A stretch of DNA of 64,000 nt from Microbulbifer sp. HZ11 (GCF_000708675.1 NZ_JELR01000001.1:682001-746000), one strand, 5' to 3'. Shown: positions 38,790 through 48,249, counted from the stretch's first letter. Notes: a model not told the origin generated them from the sequence alone. Made by a program: numbers and translations.

Positions 38790-41510
38790 TCAGAACTGGT
38801 ATTGCGCACTCAGGGCGAAAGATTGACCGGGCTTCTGCTCAAAGACAATCACGTCCGCACGCTCGATCTCAATCGCCTCATCCAACAGATTCTGAACCTT
38901 CGCTTTTACCGTAATTTCCGCAGTGGGGTACCAGGAATAAGTCAGGTCCAGAGAATGGAATGGCTGCTCGTACGCATCCGGCGCGCCATTGCGGCCAGCC
39001 AAGTACAGACGATCGCCGAAAACGTTGTAACCCAGGGTTGCGGAGTGCATACCATCGGGGGAATCGAAGCCCACCAACATGTTCACGACGTAGTCGGATG
39101 CACCAGTCATTTCACGAACCGGACTGGTTGGTGCATCGGCTTCGGTACCGGCAACCAGCTCAGTTTCCTGAACGGTGACATTGCCCTGCAGGAAGAAGCT
39201 GTCCATCACCTCCCCCATAAACCCGAGACTCTTCAAACCTTCGATTTCAATACCGGTGATCTCACCAGACTCCGCATTTACGATCTCACGGGCGATGTTG
39301 GTATCACTGGAAGCGAACTCGAAGAACTCGATCGGGTCAACGATATCTTTGTAGAACGCAGAGATCGTCAGATTATCGCCGTTGTCAAAGTACCACTCAC
39401 CGCGAACGTCGAGGTTGGTAATCTCTGATGGGCGCGCGTTCGGGTTACCCTGAATCTGCTCATCGGTAATCGGATCGATGTAGATCGCATCGGTGATTTC
39501 ACGCAAGTCCGGACGAACCGCGGTTTTACTGGCGCCAAAACGCAGTTGGAAAGTATCCGCCCACAGCGCACCCATGTAAGTCAGAGACAACGATGGGTAC
39601 ACCGCATCCTCTGCGTAGGTTGCCTGCTCAAGCTCTTCCGGATCTGTGGTGATCTGCGGATCGTCCAGGCTGTAACCATAGGGGTTCCAGTCCAAAGCCA
39701 CCTGATTGTACTCTTCCCAGCGCGCGCCGGCAGACAGGCGCCAGGTCTCGTTCCAGGTCCAGTCCATCTTACCGAAGGCAGCATCGGTCAGAGTCGCAGC
39801 GATGTAGCTCTGGTTATTGGCACCCGCGCGGTCAAAAACAAAATTATTTTCGGCATCGTCAATATTGGCATCGCCAAATACGTCGTCCAAGTTGCCGCTC
39901 AGGGAATCGGAATCACCACCCAAGGAACCAAGGCGGAACTCGGTCTGCTTGTAGGAGCGCGCTTTCTCGGTGCGGGCAAAACCACCACTCAGCTCCAGAG
40001 TTGATGTGGAGAACTCCAGCGGCAGCGTGGTGCTCCAGCCATAGTTGATCACCTGGTCTTCCAATTCAGTAAAACGGAAGCCTGAGCTGTTCACACCAGT
40101 ACTTACGCTGGAGGCAACGGTTTCACCCTGGGTATTGGTGACCGTGTCAGCACTGACTGAAACTTCATTCGGAATATCGGTCTCGGCAGTAGCGTCAGAG
40201 TAGAACCAGTCAACCACCAGTTCGTCCGGCGCCCAGTTCAGCAGACCACCCGGCACCAGCGCCTTAGTCGCTGGACCAGCAAGGTGACTACCCTTGACCT
40301 GATTCACCAGCATATTGCGCTCTTCGTACTTCAGGGTGTACTCACGGAAACCACGGCCGTCGGAAACCTGGCGGTTCTCATTGAAGAAATCCCGCACAGA
40401 AGTATCGTCGTCGGTGTTGCGCAGATACAGACTGGTAAGGGTAACCTCCTGCTCGTCCGCGTAGCGGATACCCACATTCAGATTACCAGTAAGGTCCACA
40501 GAGTAGGTTGAAGTCTGCTCGGTATCGATACGTTCTTCCGGGAAGCCATAGCTACGCTTGAGCGTTTCTTCTTCACGCCAGCGGCTCTTGTAGGAGCCAC
40601 CGGCCAAGAAGCCCACTTCCCAGTCATCACTGATGTAAAAGCGGTTGCCGATGCTACCTTTTACATCCATGTCCGGATTGCTGGAATCTTCCTCGATGGC
40701 GATGTCACGATTGAGACTTTTGGCCAGCTGACGGTTGATATCTTGTGCCGCGGCGATGGCTTCAGATGCGGAGCCGTATTCGTTACCTTCCTGCTCCAGG
40801 ACATTGCGGATGTCCTGAACACCAAGACGGCCCTTGAAGCGCTGAAGGGCTTCCGTCAGTTCGGTCGGCAGCGCGCGGGTGCCGTCGTCGGTACCAAAGC
40901 TGTCATCGTCACCTCCGCGATAGGACAATACGTCACCGTCGGTTTCGGAGTTCATGCCGCTACCCAGCTCTACAGAGAAGGTCAGCGCATCGGGGATACC
41001 CTTGGTGCGGATATCTACATTACCACCACCAAAAGTCGCCGCCTGATCAGCGGAGTAGGATTTCTGTACCGCCAGGGAATCCACTACCGAGGTGGGGAAA
41101 ATATCCAGCGGAATCACACTTCGGGTCAGGTCTGGCGACGGCACCGTCGCCCCGTTCAGCGTTGTGCTCGAGTAGCGCTCACCCAGACCGCGCACGTATA
41201 CAAATTTATCGTTGACCAGAGTCAGGCCGGACACCCGGCGCAGCGCTGCAGCAACGGTAGAATCCCCTACCCGGCCAATCATTTCGGAACCGAGAATATC
41301 GGTTACCACTTCTTCTTCCAGGCGTTCGCTGACCAGCATTTCTGCCGAGTCTTTTAGGCGCCCCTGAACCATAACTTCTTCAATTTGCTGCGCCTGCGGG
41401 CCAGCAACATTATCCATTTCTACCTGCGCAAACGCGTTAGGAGCAATGACTGAGGCCGTGGCGATAGCCAATACCAGCGGCGCTCTCTGAAACGTGTCGT
41501 TCTTTTTCAT
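38790..41510 (-). CDS. TonB-dependent receptor
   Basis: Outer-membrane active transporter, 906 residues. Signal peptide to about residue 28 (AFA), TonB-box-like IEEVMVQGR at 43-51, plug domain with the conserved FVYVRGLGERYSSTTLNGA (103-121) and FGGGNVDIRTKG (160-171), then a barrel ending in QYQF with the terminal Phe. Lies downstream of the lipoprotein gene on the same strand, 110 bp apart, suggesting they work together. The substrate is not evident, and no Fur box is visible. Confidence 0.9.
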   Translation of the reverse strand: MKKNDTFQRAPLVLAIATASVIAPNAFAQVEMDNVAGPQAQQIEEVMVQGRLKDSAEMLVSERLEEEVVTDILGSEMIGRVGDSTVAAALRRVSGLTLVNDKFVYVRGLGERYSSTTLNGATVPSPDLTRSVIPLDIFPTSVVDSLAVQKSYSADQAATFGGGNVDIRTKGIPDALTFSVELGSGMNSETDGDVLSYRGGDDDSFGTDDGTRALPTELTEALQRFKGRLGVQDIRNVLEQEGNEYGSASEAIAAAQDINRQLAKSLNRDIAIEEDSSNPDMDVKGSIGNRFYISDDWEVGFLAGGSYKSRWREEETLKRSYGFPEERIDTEQTSTYSVDLTGNLNVGIRYADEQEVTLTSLYLRNTDDDTSVRDFFNENRQVSDGRGFREYTLKYEERNMLVNQVKGSHLAGPATKALVPGGLLNWAPDELVVDWFYSDATAETDIPNEVSVSADTVTNTQGETVASSVSTGVNSSGFRFTELEDQVINYGWSTTLPLEFSTSTLELSGGFARTEKARSYKQTEFRLGSLGGDSDSLSGNLDDVFGDANIDDAENNFVFDRAGANNQSYIAATLTDAAFGKMDWTWNETWRLSAGARWEEYNQVALDWNPYGYSLDDPQITTDPEELEQATYAEDAVYPSLSLTYMGALWADTFQLRFGASKTAVRPDLREITDAIYIDPITDEQIQGNPNARPSEITNLDVRGEWYFDNGDNLTISAFYKDIVDPIEFFEFASSDTNIAREIVNAESGEITGIEIEGLKSLGFMGEVMDSFFLQGNVTVQETELVAGTEADAPTSPVREMTGASDYVVNMLVGFDSPDGMHSATLGYNVFGDRLYLAGRNGAPDAYEQPFHSLDLTYSWYPTAEITVKAKVQNLLDEAIEIERADVIVFEQKPGQSFALSAQYQF

Positions 41511-41550
41511 TTCCCAGGCCTCTTATCGTTCCTGAACTCTTAATCAAACA

Positions 41551-41583
41551 GGGCGCCGACTCCAGAATGTGAAGGCGGCGCCC
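41551..41583 (-). terminator. Hairpin between lipoprotein and receptor genes
   Basis: GGGCGCCG (41551-41558) and CGGCGCCC (41576-41583), 17-nt loop region. No T run, so it may set relative mRNA levels of the two genes or act in mRNA decay rather than end transcription. Confidence 0.45.
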
Positions 41584-41620
41584 TTCAGGTCAGGAATTAA
41601 CTTCCCGACCGGCTAAGCAC

Positions 41621-43309
41621 TTACTGCTGCTCGAACCACAGCGCCTGAGCGCGGCTGCCTTCGTGCAGACCGTAGGTCCAGCCAACAGTCCAGTCAGTAC
41701 CACCGGCACTCAGGGCACCGAAGTACGCGCGGGCAACAGGATCATCAGAGCCGTCGGTGGCACCAACTACCGGGCTGATCGCGATAGCAGCGTCGTTAAC
41801 CATCATGCTCTCGGCATCGATAGAGAACACAGACAGAGGGCCTTCCAGCAGTTGCAGACCGGTGTCGGCAGCGGCAGTCGGGTTCAGGGCAGCGTCAGCA
41901 GCAACGTTTGCGAAGGTGTTGCCATTGGCTTCGGCCCACTCTGCCAGGTCTACGCCGCCGATTTGCTCGCCTTTGGTCTTGTCGGCACAGGCAAAGATAT
42001 TGCCTTCGATCTGAGCCTCACCGCTTTCCAGAGCAGCTGCAGTTTCAACGCTGTCTACGCGCAGGCAGTAGTTGTTACCATCCGCACCGCTTTCATCCGC
42101 AGCGAAGGAACCAACAACCATAGAGTTGGTGATCATCGGGAAGATGCCTTCACGGAAACGCCAGCCAGCGCCTGGATCGTGAGTACCTTCGGCCTGAGCA
42201 GAGATGATGCAGGTCAGCCCGTCGATTTTCGGGCGGCTGTTCAGGCCAGCGGCGATCAGCGCGGAGTAGTCATTTTCACCGTCATAAGAACCGATACCAT
42301 CAGACTCGATACAGTGGTTACCATCGGTTTCGCTCTGAATAACCAGGGCGTTGGTGATGGAACCACTCCAACCTTCGTCGATGTCGATGGAGTCGTCGCG
42401 CACGTACATGGCCAGGTAGTTCTCGAAGCTCACCGCACCACCGAACATTTCGATGCCGTCATCGTAAGTGGAGTAAACCTGCAGATTTTTAACGATGGTG
42501 CCGGCACCTACAGAGCTGAAAGTAATACCGTTCAGCTCGTCGCCGTTGGCAACCTCAGCACCGGTGTGCTTGACGCGAACGTATTCCATGTGACCAGAGC
42601 TATCGTCGTTGTTGTCGCCACCGTAGTTGGACTGGTCTTTACCGGCAGCGCCTTCAGCCAGTACGTGACATTCAGAGGTTTTCAGTTCGGCGTCGTAGGC
42701 ACACTTGTTGGTGATACCGAAACCATTGATCACCATGCCGCCCCACTGCTGTACATCTTCGGCACCTACAGTGCCTTCAACGTCAGACAGAGAAGTAAAC
42801 GTGATCGGGTCTTGCGCGGTACCCACAGCATTCAGCTGAGAACCACGGTTGATTACCATGAATTTGGTGCTGTTCGGGAAAGCAACAGTAGCGCCGGCTT
42901 GTACAGTCAGCTTCGCGCCGTCGCCACCTTCAGCGATACCAGCGGCAGCCATGGTGGTGTCGTCATCGTAGTTGTTACCTACGAACAGGCTGCCTTCAAA
43001 AACGTGCGCACCACCGTTATCCAGCTTGGAGATAACCAGATCGACAGTCAGCGGGTTACCAGAGTCAACGAACGCTGCGCTATAGGTACAGTTACCAGTT
43101 TCCGCATCAAATTCGCCCTGCTTAACAGAACCGGCTTTCTCGTAGGAAGCGCAAGGGTTGTCGGAGGGGGTAGTCGGAGTACCGGTACCTGGGTTGGTCA
43201 CGGAATTGTCGTTATTTTCCGGAGCAATGGTGATACCGCCGCTGTCACAACCAGCCAGCACAGCAGAAATCGCAGCTGCCAGCAGCAGCTTGTTGGATGC
43301 AAGTTTCAT
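41621..43309 (-). CDS. Large lipoprotein with repeat-like beta-helix character, partner of the TonB receptor
   Basis: 562-residue protein with lipoprotein signal MKLASNKLLLAAAISAVLAGC (Cys21, then Asp-Ser-Gly-Gly). After a Pro/Thr/Asn linker the body is rich in Gly, Asp, Asn and short beta motifs (GTIVKNLQVYSTYDDGIEMFGG), compatible with a right-handed beta-helix. I do not know a function. Similar proteins accompany TonB receptors in other Proteobacteria and are sometimes misnamed kinase-like. ATG 43309 is preferred because GGGGGA precedes it. Asp at +2 would mean inner-membrane retention by the E. coli Lol rule, which sits oddly with a surface partner role. Confidence 0.7.
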   Translation of the reverse strand: MKLASNKLLLAAAISAVLAGCDSGGITIAPENNDNSVTNPGTGTPTTPSDNPCASYEKAGSVKQGEFDAETGNCTYSAAFVDSGNPLTVDLVISKLDNGGAHVFEGSLFVGNNYDDDTTMAAAGIAEGGDGAKLTVQAGATVAFPNSTKFMVINRGSQLNAVGTAQDPITFTSLSDVEGTVGAEDVQQWGGMVINGFGITNKCAYDAELKTSECHVLAEGAAGKDQSNYGGDNNDDSSGHMEYVRVKHTGAEVANGDELNGITFSSVGAGTIVKNLQVYSTYDDGIEMFGGAVSFENYLAMYVRDDSIDIDEGWSGSITNALVIQSETDGNHCIESDGIGSYDGENDYSALIAAGLNSRPKIDGLTCIISAQAEGTHDPGAGWRFREGIFPMITNSMVVGSFAADESGADGNNYCLRVDSVETAAALESGEAQIEGNIFACADKTKGEQIGGVDLAEWAEANGNTFANVAADAALNPTAAADTGLQLLEGPLSVFSIDAESMMVNDAAIAISPVVGATDGSDDPVARAYFGALSAGGTDWTVGWTYGLHEGSRAQALWFEQQ

Positions 43310-43404
43310 GGATCCCCCTAACAAGGATGAAGTGAATTAATCCGAGATTTAAAAATTCTTATCGGCCAAAGCATTTTGGACGAGGGGGAGTCTAGGAATG
43401 GAGT

Positions 43405-43422
43405 GTTGCGAAATTGTTACGA
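43405..43422. promoter_or_regulatory. 7-4-7 direct repeat upstream of the lipoprotein gene
   Basis: GTTGCGA-AATT-GTTACGA, an imperfect direct repeat with the 11-bp period of Pho-box-like sites, about 95 bp before the start. Only the spacing, not the sequence, resembles the PhoB consensus. The rest of 43310-43616 shows no gene. Confidence 0.3.
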
Positions 43423-43616
43423 ATGAAAGACGCGAAGAAAAAAAGCGGCAAATCAATTCAAAAACACTGCAATGTTAAACTTATGTTTCCGCAATATTTC
43501 TGCTTGATTTCATAGATATTTCAAAGAGATCTCGAGGGAGCAAAAAACGTACAACAACGAGTCTAAAAAAGTGGCAGCCGGTACACAGGTTCCAGGTTTC
43601 ACTGTTGATAAAACCG

Positions 43617-44183
43617 CTAGTACTGGCCGAGAAGAAATTCCTCGCCCTTACTTAGCAACCACAACTGGCACAGTTTTGCCGGTGGTTCATTGGGCTGGCG
43701 CGGCTCGGCCCAGTCGATCAATTGATAGTAAACATCCCGTGACATTCGCCCCTGAAGCCCATTGCGGACCTCCACGTATGGAACCGGTTGCGGAGGGTCG
43801 CCATAAGGTTTAAGCGAGAGTGGGTGTTCTTTGTCCAGCGGTATAACGTCTGCGGTATTGGTGGTGAGCAATATTTGGCCATCGACCCCTTCACCTTCCC
43901 GCGCCGCCTGAGTAATCAGAAAAGGCACATCTTCGACGCGGATACGCCACTTTTCCACGGGTGTGACAAGGTAATAGTGGCGCCCCTCCTTCTTAAGGAT
44001 ACTGGCAAACAGCTTCACCAATGGTTGGCGCTGTATCTCGGTCCCTTCGTGAATCCAACGGCCGTCCGCCCGGATCAACATGTCCATATCGCCACAGAGA
44101 TCAGGGTCCCAGGAGGACACCGGTGGGTGCCCCTGGAATTCGTCCTGCAGTTTCTGCAGCTGCTGGAAGAGCGGTTCAGCCAA
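43617..44183 (-). CDS. DUF1285-family protein
   Basis: Conserved cytoplasmic protein of unknown function, 188 residues, the usual DUF1285 length. Typical motifs are CGDMDMLIRADGRWIHEGTEI near 30-50 and PLVKLFASILKKEGRHYYLVTPVEKWRI after it. The frame is open to 44285, but that would overlap the tetR gene by more than 100 bp; a TTG at 44183 with GGGGAG 5 bp upstream gives the family length and only a short overlap with the tetR stop, so I chose it. Probably co-transcribed with the TetR gene. Confidence 0.75.
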   Translation of the reverse strand: MAEPLFQQLQKLQDEFQGHPPVSSWDPDLCGDMDMLIRADGRWIHEGTEIQRQPLVKLFASILKKEGRHYYLVTPVEKWRIRVEDVPFLITQAAREGEGVDGQILLTTNTADVIPLDKEHPLSLKPYGDPPQPVPYVEVRNGLQGRMSRDVYYQLIDWAEPRQPNEPPAKLCQLWLLSKGEEFLLGQY

Positions 44184-44874
44184 AACTGCTCCCCGGGGTG
44201 CTCGGGGTGCTCTGTGCCGGCTCGGAGGCCTGGGTTCCGCTGAGGTGACGGCGATTGGAGATATCACCAATATGGACACCCACATCCATGATGAACTCCA
44301 TCAGTCCCTCGCGATCTTCGATAACGTCGGCGAAAGACTTGGAGTGGTAGAGCTCAACGGCGCCCTGTACCAGCGCCCAATAGGTAGAGTAGTAATAGTA
44401 GGCGGGCACCTTCTTCAGAACCCCCTGCTCCATACGACGCTCAAACACCCGGTTAAGGGCGGAGGCATTGGAATTTCGCAGAGCATGCAGCTCGGCGATC
44501 ATCTCAGGCGCCAGGTTCAGGGCGATGATTTTCTCTTCCAGGCGCTGGAACAGGCGGTCGCGCGCCGGATCGGCCATACGAGACTCAAAATAGGCACGGG
44601 CCGGAGCGGTAATATCGCCCTGCTCGGCGGTGGCAACGGCGCTTTTCAGGCGTTCGGTGAGGGATTTCTCGTAGTCCATCAACAAGCGCATATAGATCTC
44701 GGTTTTGGAGATGAAATGCTTGTAGATGGTGCCTTTGCCGATATCGACCCGTTCAGCGATCTGCTCGACGGTAACCTTCTCTTCACCATGCTCGAGCAGC
44801 AGCTCCAACGCCGCATCCAGGATACGTTGCTCCCGCGCGCGGAACCGCTGAACCTTCTCTTTTGCCTTATCCAT
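44176..44874 (-). CDS. TetR-family regulator (second)
   Basis: 232-residue DNA-binding regulator. The helix-turn-helix VTVEQIAERVDIGKGTIYKHF is clear near 33-53; the C-terminal ligand domain does not point to a known subfamily, and the last 20 residues are a Ser/Pro/Thr-rich tail. ATG 44874 is preferred, since an upstream ATG at 44925 lies inside the palindrome at 44919-44937. That palindrome shares its 12-bp core with the RND operator, so this gene may be autoregulated or controlled by the pump repressor. Divergent from tesB. Confidence 0.85.
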   Translation of the reverse strand: MDKAKEKVQRFRAREQRILDAALELLLEHGEEKVTVEQIAERVDIGKGTIYKHFISKTEIYMRLLMDYEKSLTERLKSAVATAEQGDITAPARAYFESRMADPARDRLFQRLEEKIIALNLAPEMIAELHALRNSNASALNRVFERRMEQGVLKKVPAYYYYSTYWALVQGAVELYHSKSFADVIEDREGLMEFIMDVGVHIGDISNRRHLSGTQASEPAQSTPSTPGSSFG

Positions 44875-44918
44875 ACTTCCGACCTTAGCTGTCCGTGAAT
44901 GTGGAGACTGAAATTGAC

Positions 44919-44937
44919 TATTCATTCATGAATGATA
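44919..44937. promoter_or_regulatory. TetR-type palindrome upstream of the second tetR gene
   Basis: TATTCATTCATGAATGATA contains a perfect 14-bp palindrome TCATTCATGAATGA (44922-44935). Its core CATTCATGAATG is identical to the units at 10107-10118 and 10136-10147. The rest of 44938-45320 is AT-richer and holds no gene I can support; it must contain the tesB promoter. Confidence 0.6.
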
Positions 44938-45320
44938 GGCAATTCCCCCGGAATGGAAAAGGATTTCCCAAATTCTACAAGGGACTTTGCGCCTAATTGA
45001 CAGGAAAAACCCGCGCCAGTAGCACATTTTCCGCAGTTTGGCGGGTATCACACGGTGCCACTCCCGTTTCCTCTCATTAAATTTAGCGCTTATAGTTCAG
45101 TCACACTGATCTTTTTTCGTTCAAAACCGATGAATCGCCGGTGGCCCGGCACGATAACGGAGCAGGTGCCGACAGGGAAAATCCGTAAGACAAGGAAATC
45201 AATTTTGATCAGTTCGGCAATGGCCATTCTGGACGCAATTGCTAATATTTCCGGTCTGCCAATTGCGAGAGCACTAGGCGACACATCAAACAACCCCATT
45301 CAGACAGGCAGTAACCGCCC

Positions 45321-46169
45321 ATGTTGGAAAAGTTAAGCAAGCTCCTTGATGTCGAACAACTGGATACCAATCTGTTCCGTAGCCGGGAGCATGTCGAAAA
45401 CTACCGCAAAGTGTTATTCGGTGGCCAGGTACTCGGGCAGGCACTGATGGCGGCCGCGCGGACCGTTGAGGATCGCCTACCTCACTCTTTACACGCCTAC
45501 TTTCTGCGGCCGGGCAGTAGTGAGAAGCCTGTCATATACGACGTCGATCCCATCCGCGACGGCGGTAGCTTTACCACTCGCCGAATAGTTGCCCGCCAGA
45601 ACGGCAAAGCCATCTTTAATATGTCCGCCTCCTTCCAGATCGAAGAACCGGGATTTGATCACCAGGCGGATATGCCCATTGATGGACTGGTTCAGCCGGA
45701 AGAGCTGAAGAACACCCAGCAGCTTGCAGAAGAGGCCGGTATGCAAGGCGCCGCCCAGAACCAACGCAGGTACATGGTGGACTTTCGCCCTATCGACCCA
45801 ATGAGCTATTTTGACAATGCCGTGCGAGAGCCTCGCTGTATGTTCTGGTTCAAAGTGGATAGCGAGTTGACCGATAGCCCCATCGAGCACCGCAGCGCCC
45901 TATGCTACGCCTCAGATATGGCGCTGTTAGGCACCGCTCTGCAGCCACACCCTATCAGCCTGTTCGATCCGCACCTGATGCCCGCCAGTCTGGATCACGC
46001 GATGTGGTTCCACCGTCCCTTTCGCGCGGACGACTGGCTCCTCTACGTAACCGACAGCCCCTCTGCCAGCGGCGCCCGTGGTTACTGCCGCGGCCAGATA
46101 TTCTCGCGGGACGGAAAGCTAGTTGCGTCTACCACCCAGGAAGGGTTGATCCGCAAGATCAATAAGTAA
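45321..46169 (+). CDS. tesB: Acyl-CoA thioesterase II
   Basis: Hydrolyses acyl-CoA esters, 282 residues, a double hot-dog protein of the TesB family. Recognisable pieces are FGGQVLGQALMAAARTV near residues 32-50, HSLHAYFLRPG, and the C-terminal YCRGQIFSRDGKLVASTTQEG. It is of the bacterial TesB length and stands alone, divergent from the TetR gene. Regulation by that TetR is possible but not shown. Confidence 0.92.
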   Translation: MLEKLSKLLDVEQLDTNLFRSREHVENYRKVLFGGQVLGQALMAAARTVEDRLPHSLHAYFLRPGSSEKPVIYDVDPIRDGGSFTTRRIVARQNGKAIFNMSASFQIEEPGFDHQADMPIDGLVQPEELKNTQQLAEEAGMQGAAQNQRRYMVDFRPIDPMSYFDNAVREPRCMFWFKVDSELTDSPIEHRSALCYASDMALLGTALQPHPISLFDPHLMPASLDHAMWFHRPFRADDWLLYVTDSPSASGARGYCRGQIFSRDGKLVASTTQEGLIRKINK

Positions 46170-46224
46170 AATCACCGGTGGTGCCGGAGCGCCACTGAGA
46201 GTTAAAATTAAGTGAAATCAGTGG

Positions 46225-46252
46225 TTTACAGAAGCGGATCGGCTGTTATAAT
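46225..46252 (+). promoter_or_regulatory. Promoter of tRNA-Pro
   Basis: TTTACA (46225-46230), 16-bp spacer, perfect TATAAT (46247-46252) and a GC-rich discriminator GCCGCCCGC, which is typical of stringently controlled stable RNA promoters. Confidence 0.75.
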
Positions 46253-46316
46253 GCCGCCCGCTTCTGCAGGAAGCCGCAGCGGATTCCGCAACGGAGTCAC
46301 ACAATGCTGTACAAGT

Positions 46317-46393
<77 letters not shown>

Positions 46394-46657
46394 TTTTACC
46401 TCCCTCTTTCAATTCCCCATCTTTTTAGCTGCACAATCCTGTACCACCGGTTTGCGATTGTACCCACGCCATTAGGCGTCTGCGCATTTTCAATTGACGA
46501 ATCCCGGGAATTTTAATGTCAGTGTTAGCTTGATTTGAAATTTGTGCGCAGGGTCGCGTCCGGGAAGATTGCGCGCTACCCTCGGGCACTGTTTGCAGGA
46601 TGCACTGTCATATCAGCAAATTCACCCAAGACTTTTCAACAGAGCCAGAACGTATTC

Positions 46658-47923
46658 ATGCATCATTTTTGGAACACCTGCTCTTCTCCTAGATACGCAT
46701 TTTTGGGCGTAATGGCCCTATTTCTCAGCATTTTCATACCTGTTGCGCATTCGGCAGCCGAATCAATTTACGATGTTCGGTATGAAGTCGAGCTGAAGCC
46801 GGGTGAGGATTTCGCACATGTCCGGATCGCGGTTTCCGGCGACGCACTCCCCAGTCAGCTGACCCTGCACCTCAACCCGGAGCGCCATTCGAAAATCGCC
46901 GGGGATAGTGTGACTCTGGATGGTGACAAAGCCATCTGGAAACCTGGCAAAGATCACAGTGAAATCGAGTACCGTTTCAAAATTGACGAAAAAAAATCGT
47001 CCGGTAATTACGACTCCTTGATGACCGAGAAGTGGACGATCCTGCGCAGCGACAAGCTGATCCCGCCGATCTCCGCGCGCGCGCCCAAGTCCCTTCAGTC
47101 ACGGGCGACGCTTCAGGTAAACACTCCGGAGAACTGGAATACACTCGCGCCCTACGCCAAAGACGACAATGGCAATTTCCAGCTGAAAGACCCTGGACGA
47201 CGCTTTATTCGCCCTAAAGGCTGGATGATCTCAGGGCGGATCGGCAGCCGACAGGACATTATCGATGGTACCGACACCGTGATCGCCGGCCCCCTCGGCA
47301 TAGGCCTTCGTCGCCAGGACACACTCGCGTTTTTGGGCTGGACGCTGCCCGAGCTCAAAAAGGTGTTCCCGGAGTTCCCAAACAAACTGTTGATCGTCAT
47401 GGCGGATGATCCCATGTGGCGCGGCGGCCTATCAGGGACTCGCTCCCTCTTTATGCACGCAGACCGACCTCTGATTTCCGGAAACCGCACGAGCAGCATG
47501 CTGCACGAGCTGGTCCATGTGGGTACCGGTATCCGCGGGGACCAGGAAAGCGACTGGATCGTGGAAGGTATTGCCGAGTACTACTCCCTCGAGACACTGC
47601 GCCGCACCGGCGGCATCAGTGAACGGCGCTACCAGGAGGCCCTCGAAGAACTGGCGGAATGGGGCGAAGAATCCCCCAATCTACTGGTCAAGCGCTCTTC
47701 CGGACCTATCACTGCTCGGGCCACGGTGGTGCTCCACCAGATCGATCAACAGATACAGAAATCCAGCAGGGGCAAACGTAATCTCGATGAAGTCGTCACC
47801 GCACTGGCCGCCGAGCGCGGAGAGATAACGTTGGAAAAATTCCGCAAGCTGGTGGAACAGGCCGCAGGTGAGCCCGTGCCGCAGTTGGACCGGACATTTC
47901 TTACAGGCAAAAAAAAGCCCTGA
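46658..47923 (+). CDS. Exported gluzincin-type metallopeptidase, M61-like
   Basis: 421-residue protein with an N-terminal signal peptide (hydrophobic FLGVMALFLSIFIPVAHS). It carries a zinc peptidase motif HELVH at 283-287 and the third ligand Glu303 in WIVEGIAEYY, as in M1/M61 gluzincins. The N-terminal half is beta-rich. The frame is open to 46535, but ATG 46658 puts the signal peptide near the start; no strong ribosome site decides it. Substrate unknown. Its last codons (Gly-Lys-Lys-Lys-Pro) run through an A8 tract that forms part of the hairpin at 47917-47950. Confidence 0.75.
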   Translation: MHHFWNTCSSPRYAFLGVMALFLSIFIPVAHSAAESIYDVRYEVELKPGEDFAHVRIAVSGDALPSQLTLHLNPERHSKIAGDSVTLDGDKAIWKPGKDHSEIEYRFKIDEKKSSGNYDSLMTEKWTILRSDKLIPPISARAPKSLQSRATLQVNTPENWNTLAPYAKDDNGNFQLKDPGRRFIRPKGWMISGRIGSRQDIIDGTDTVIAGPLGIGLRRQDTLAFLGWTLPELKKVFPEFPNKLLIVMADDPMWRGGLSGTRSLFMHADRPLISGNRTSSMLHELVHVGTGIRGDQESDWIVEGIAEYYSLETLRRTGGISERRYQEALEELAEWGEESPNLLVKRSSGPITARATVVLHQIDQQIQKSSRGKRNLDEVVTALAAERGEITLEKFRKLVEQAAGEPVPQLDRTFLTGKKKP

Positions 47924-47950
47924 CGACGGGGGGGGGGAGAGCGTCAGGGC
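47917..47950 (-). terminator. Hairpin with a G10 loop over the peptidase stop codon
   Basis: GCCCTGACG (47917-47925) pairs with CGTCAGGGC (47942-47950). The loop includes a run of ten G (47928-47937). On the minus strand eight T follow the stem, so it has intrinsic-terminator form in that direction, although no minus-strand gene is known next to it. Confidence 0.6.
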
Positions 47951-48249
47951 CAAGACCATTAGGAGTGAAACTTGGAGGATTTCATCCTTACAACACACTG
48001 GGTGTCCGTATGGGGGCAGACACCCGGCCGGCACTACTAAACACGACGTGGGGGGAGATGTGTGCTAGCCAGCTACTCTCAGTATTGGCCAGGTCCGGTG
48101 GATTGCCAGCGGGATGGCCAATTAATTTAGAACAATTGGCAATAGATAGCGCCGATCCATTTCATCCAGTTATTACGCACCGCATTAGCGGCGCAAAACT
48201 AGTCCACAGGTCACTATGTAAACAGTTTTCACGAGATCGTGAAATGGCC
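47951..48249. other. Gene-free structured region before tRNA-Cys
   Basis: No convincing coding frame. Two further hairpins are seen: GGAGGAT-TTC-ATCCTT near 47974-47990 and GGGTGTC (48000-48006) with GACACCC (48019-48025). Several GGA motifs occur on the plus strand. It may hold a small RNA on either strand; unproven. Confidence 0.3.

Noticed and set aside
41663-43321. 552-codon open frame opposite the lipoprotein gene
   Set aside because: Long but compositionally a mirror of the lipoprotein, which has a lipobox and ribosome site.
45055-45336. Short frames on both strands between the TetR gene and tesB
   Set aside because: No ribosome sites, AT-rich composition and mutual overlap; I treat the region as non-coding.
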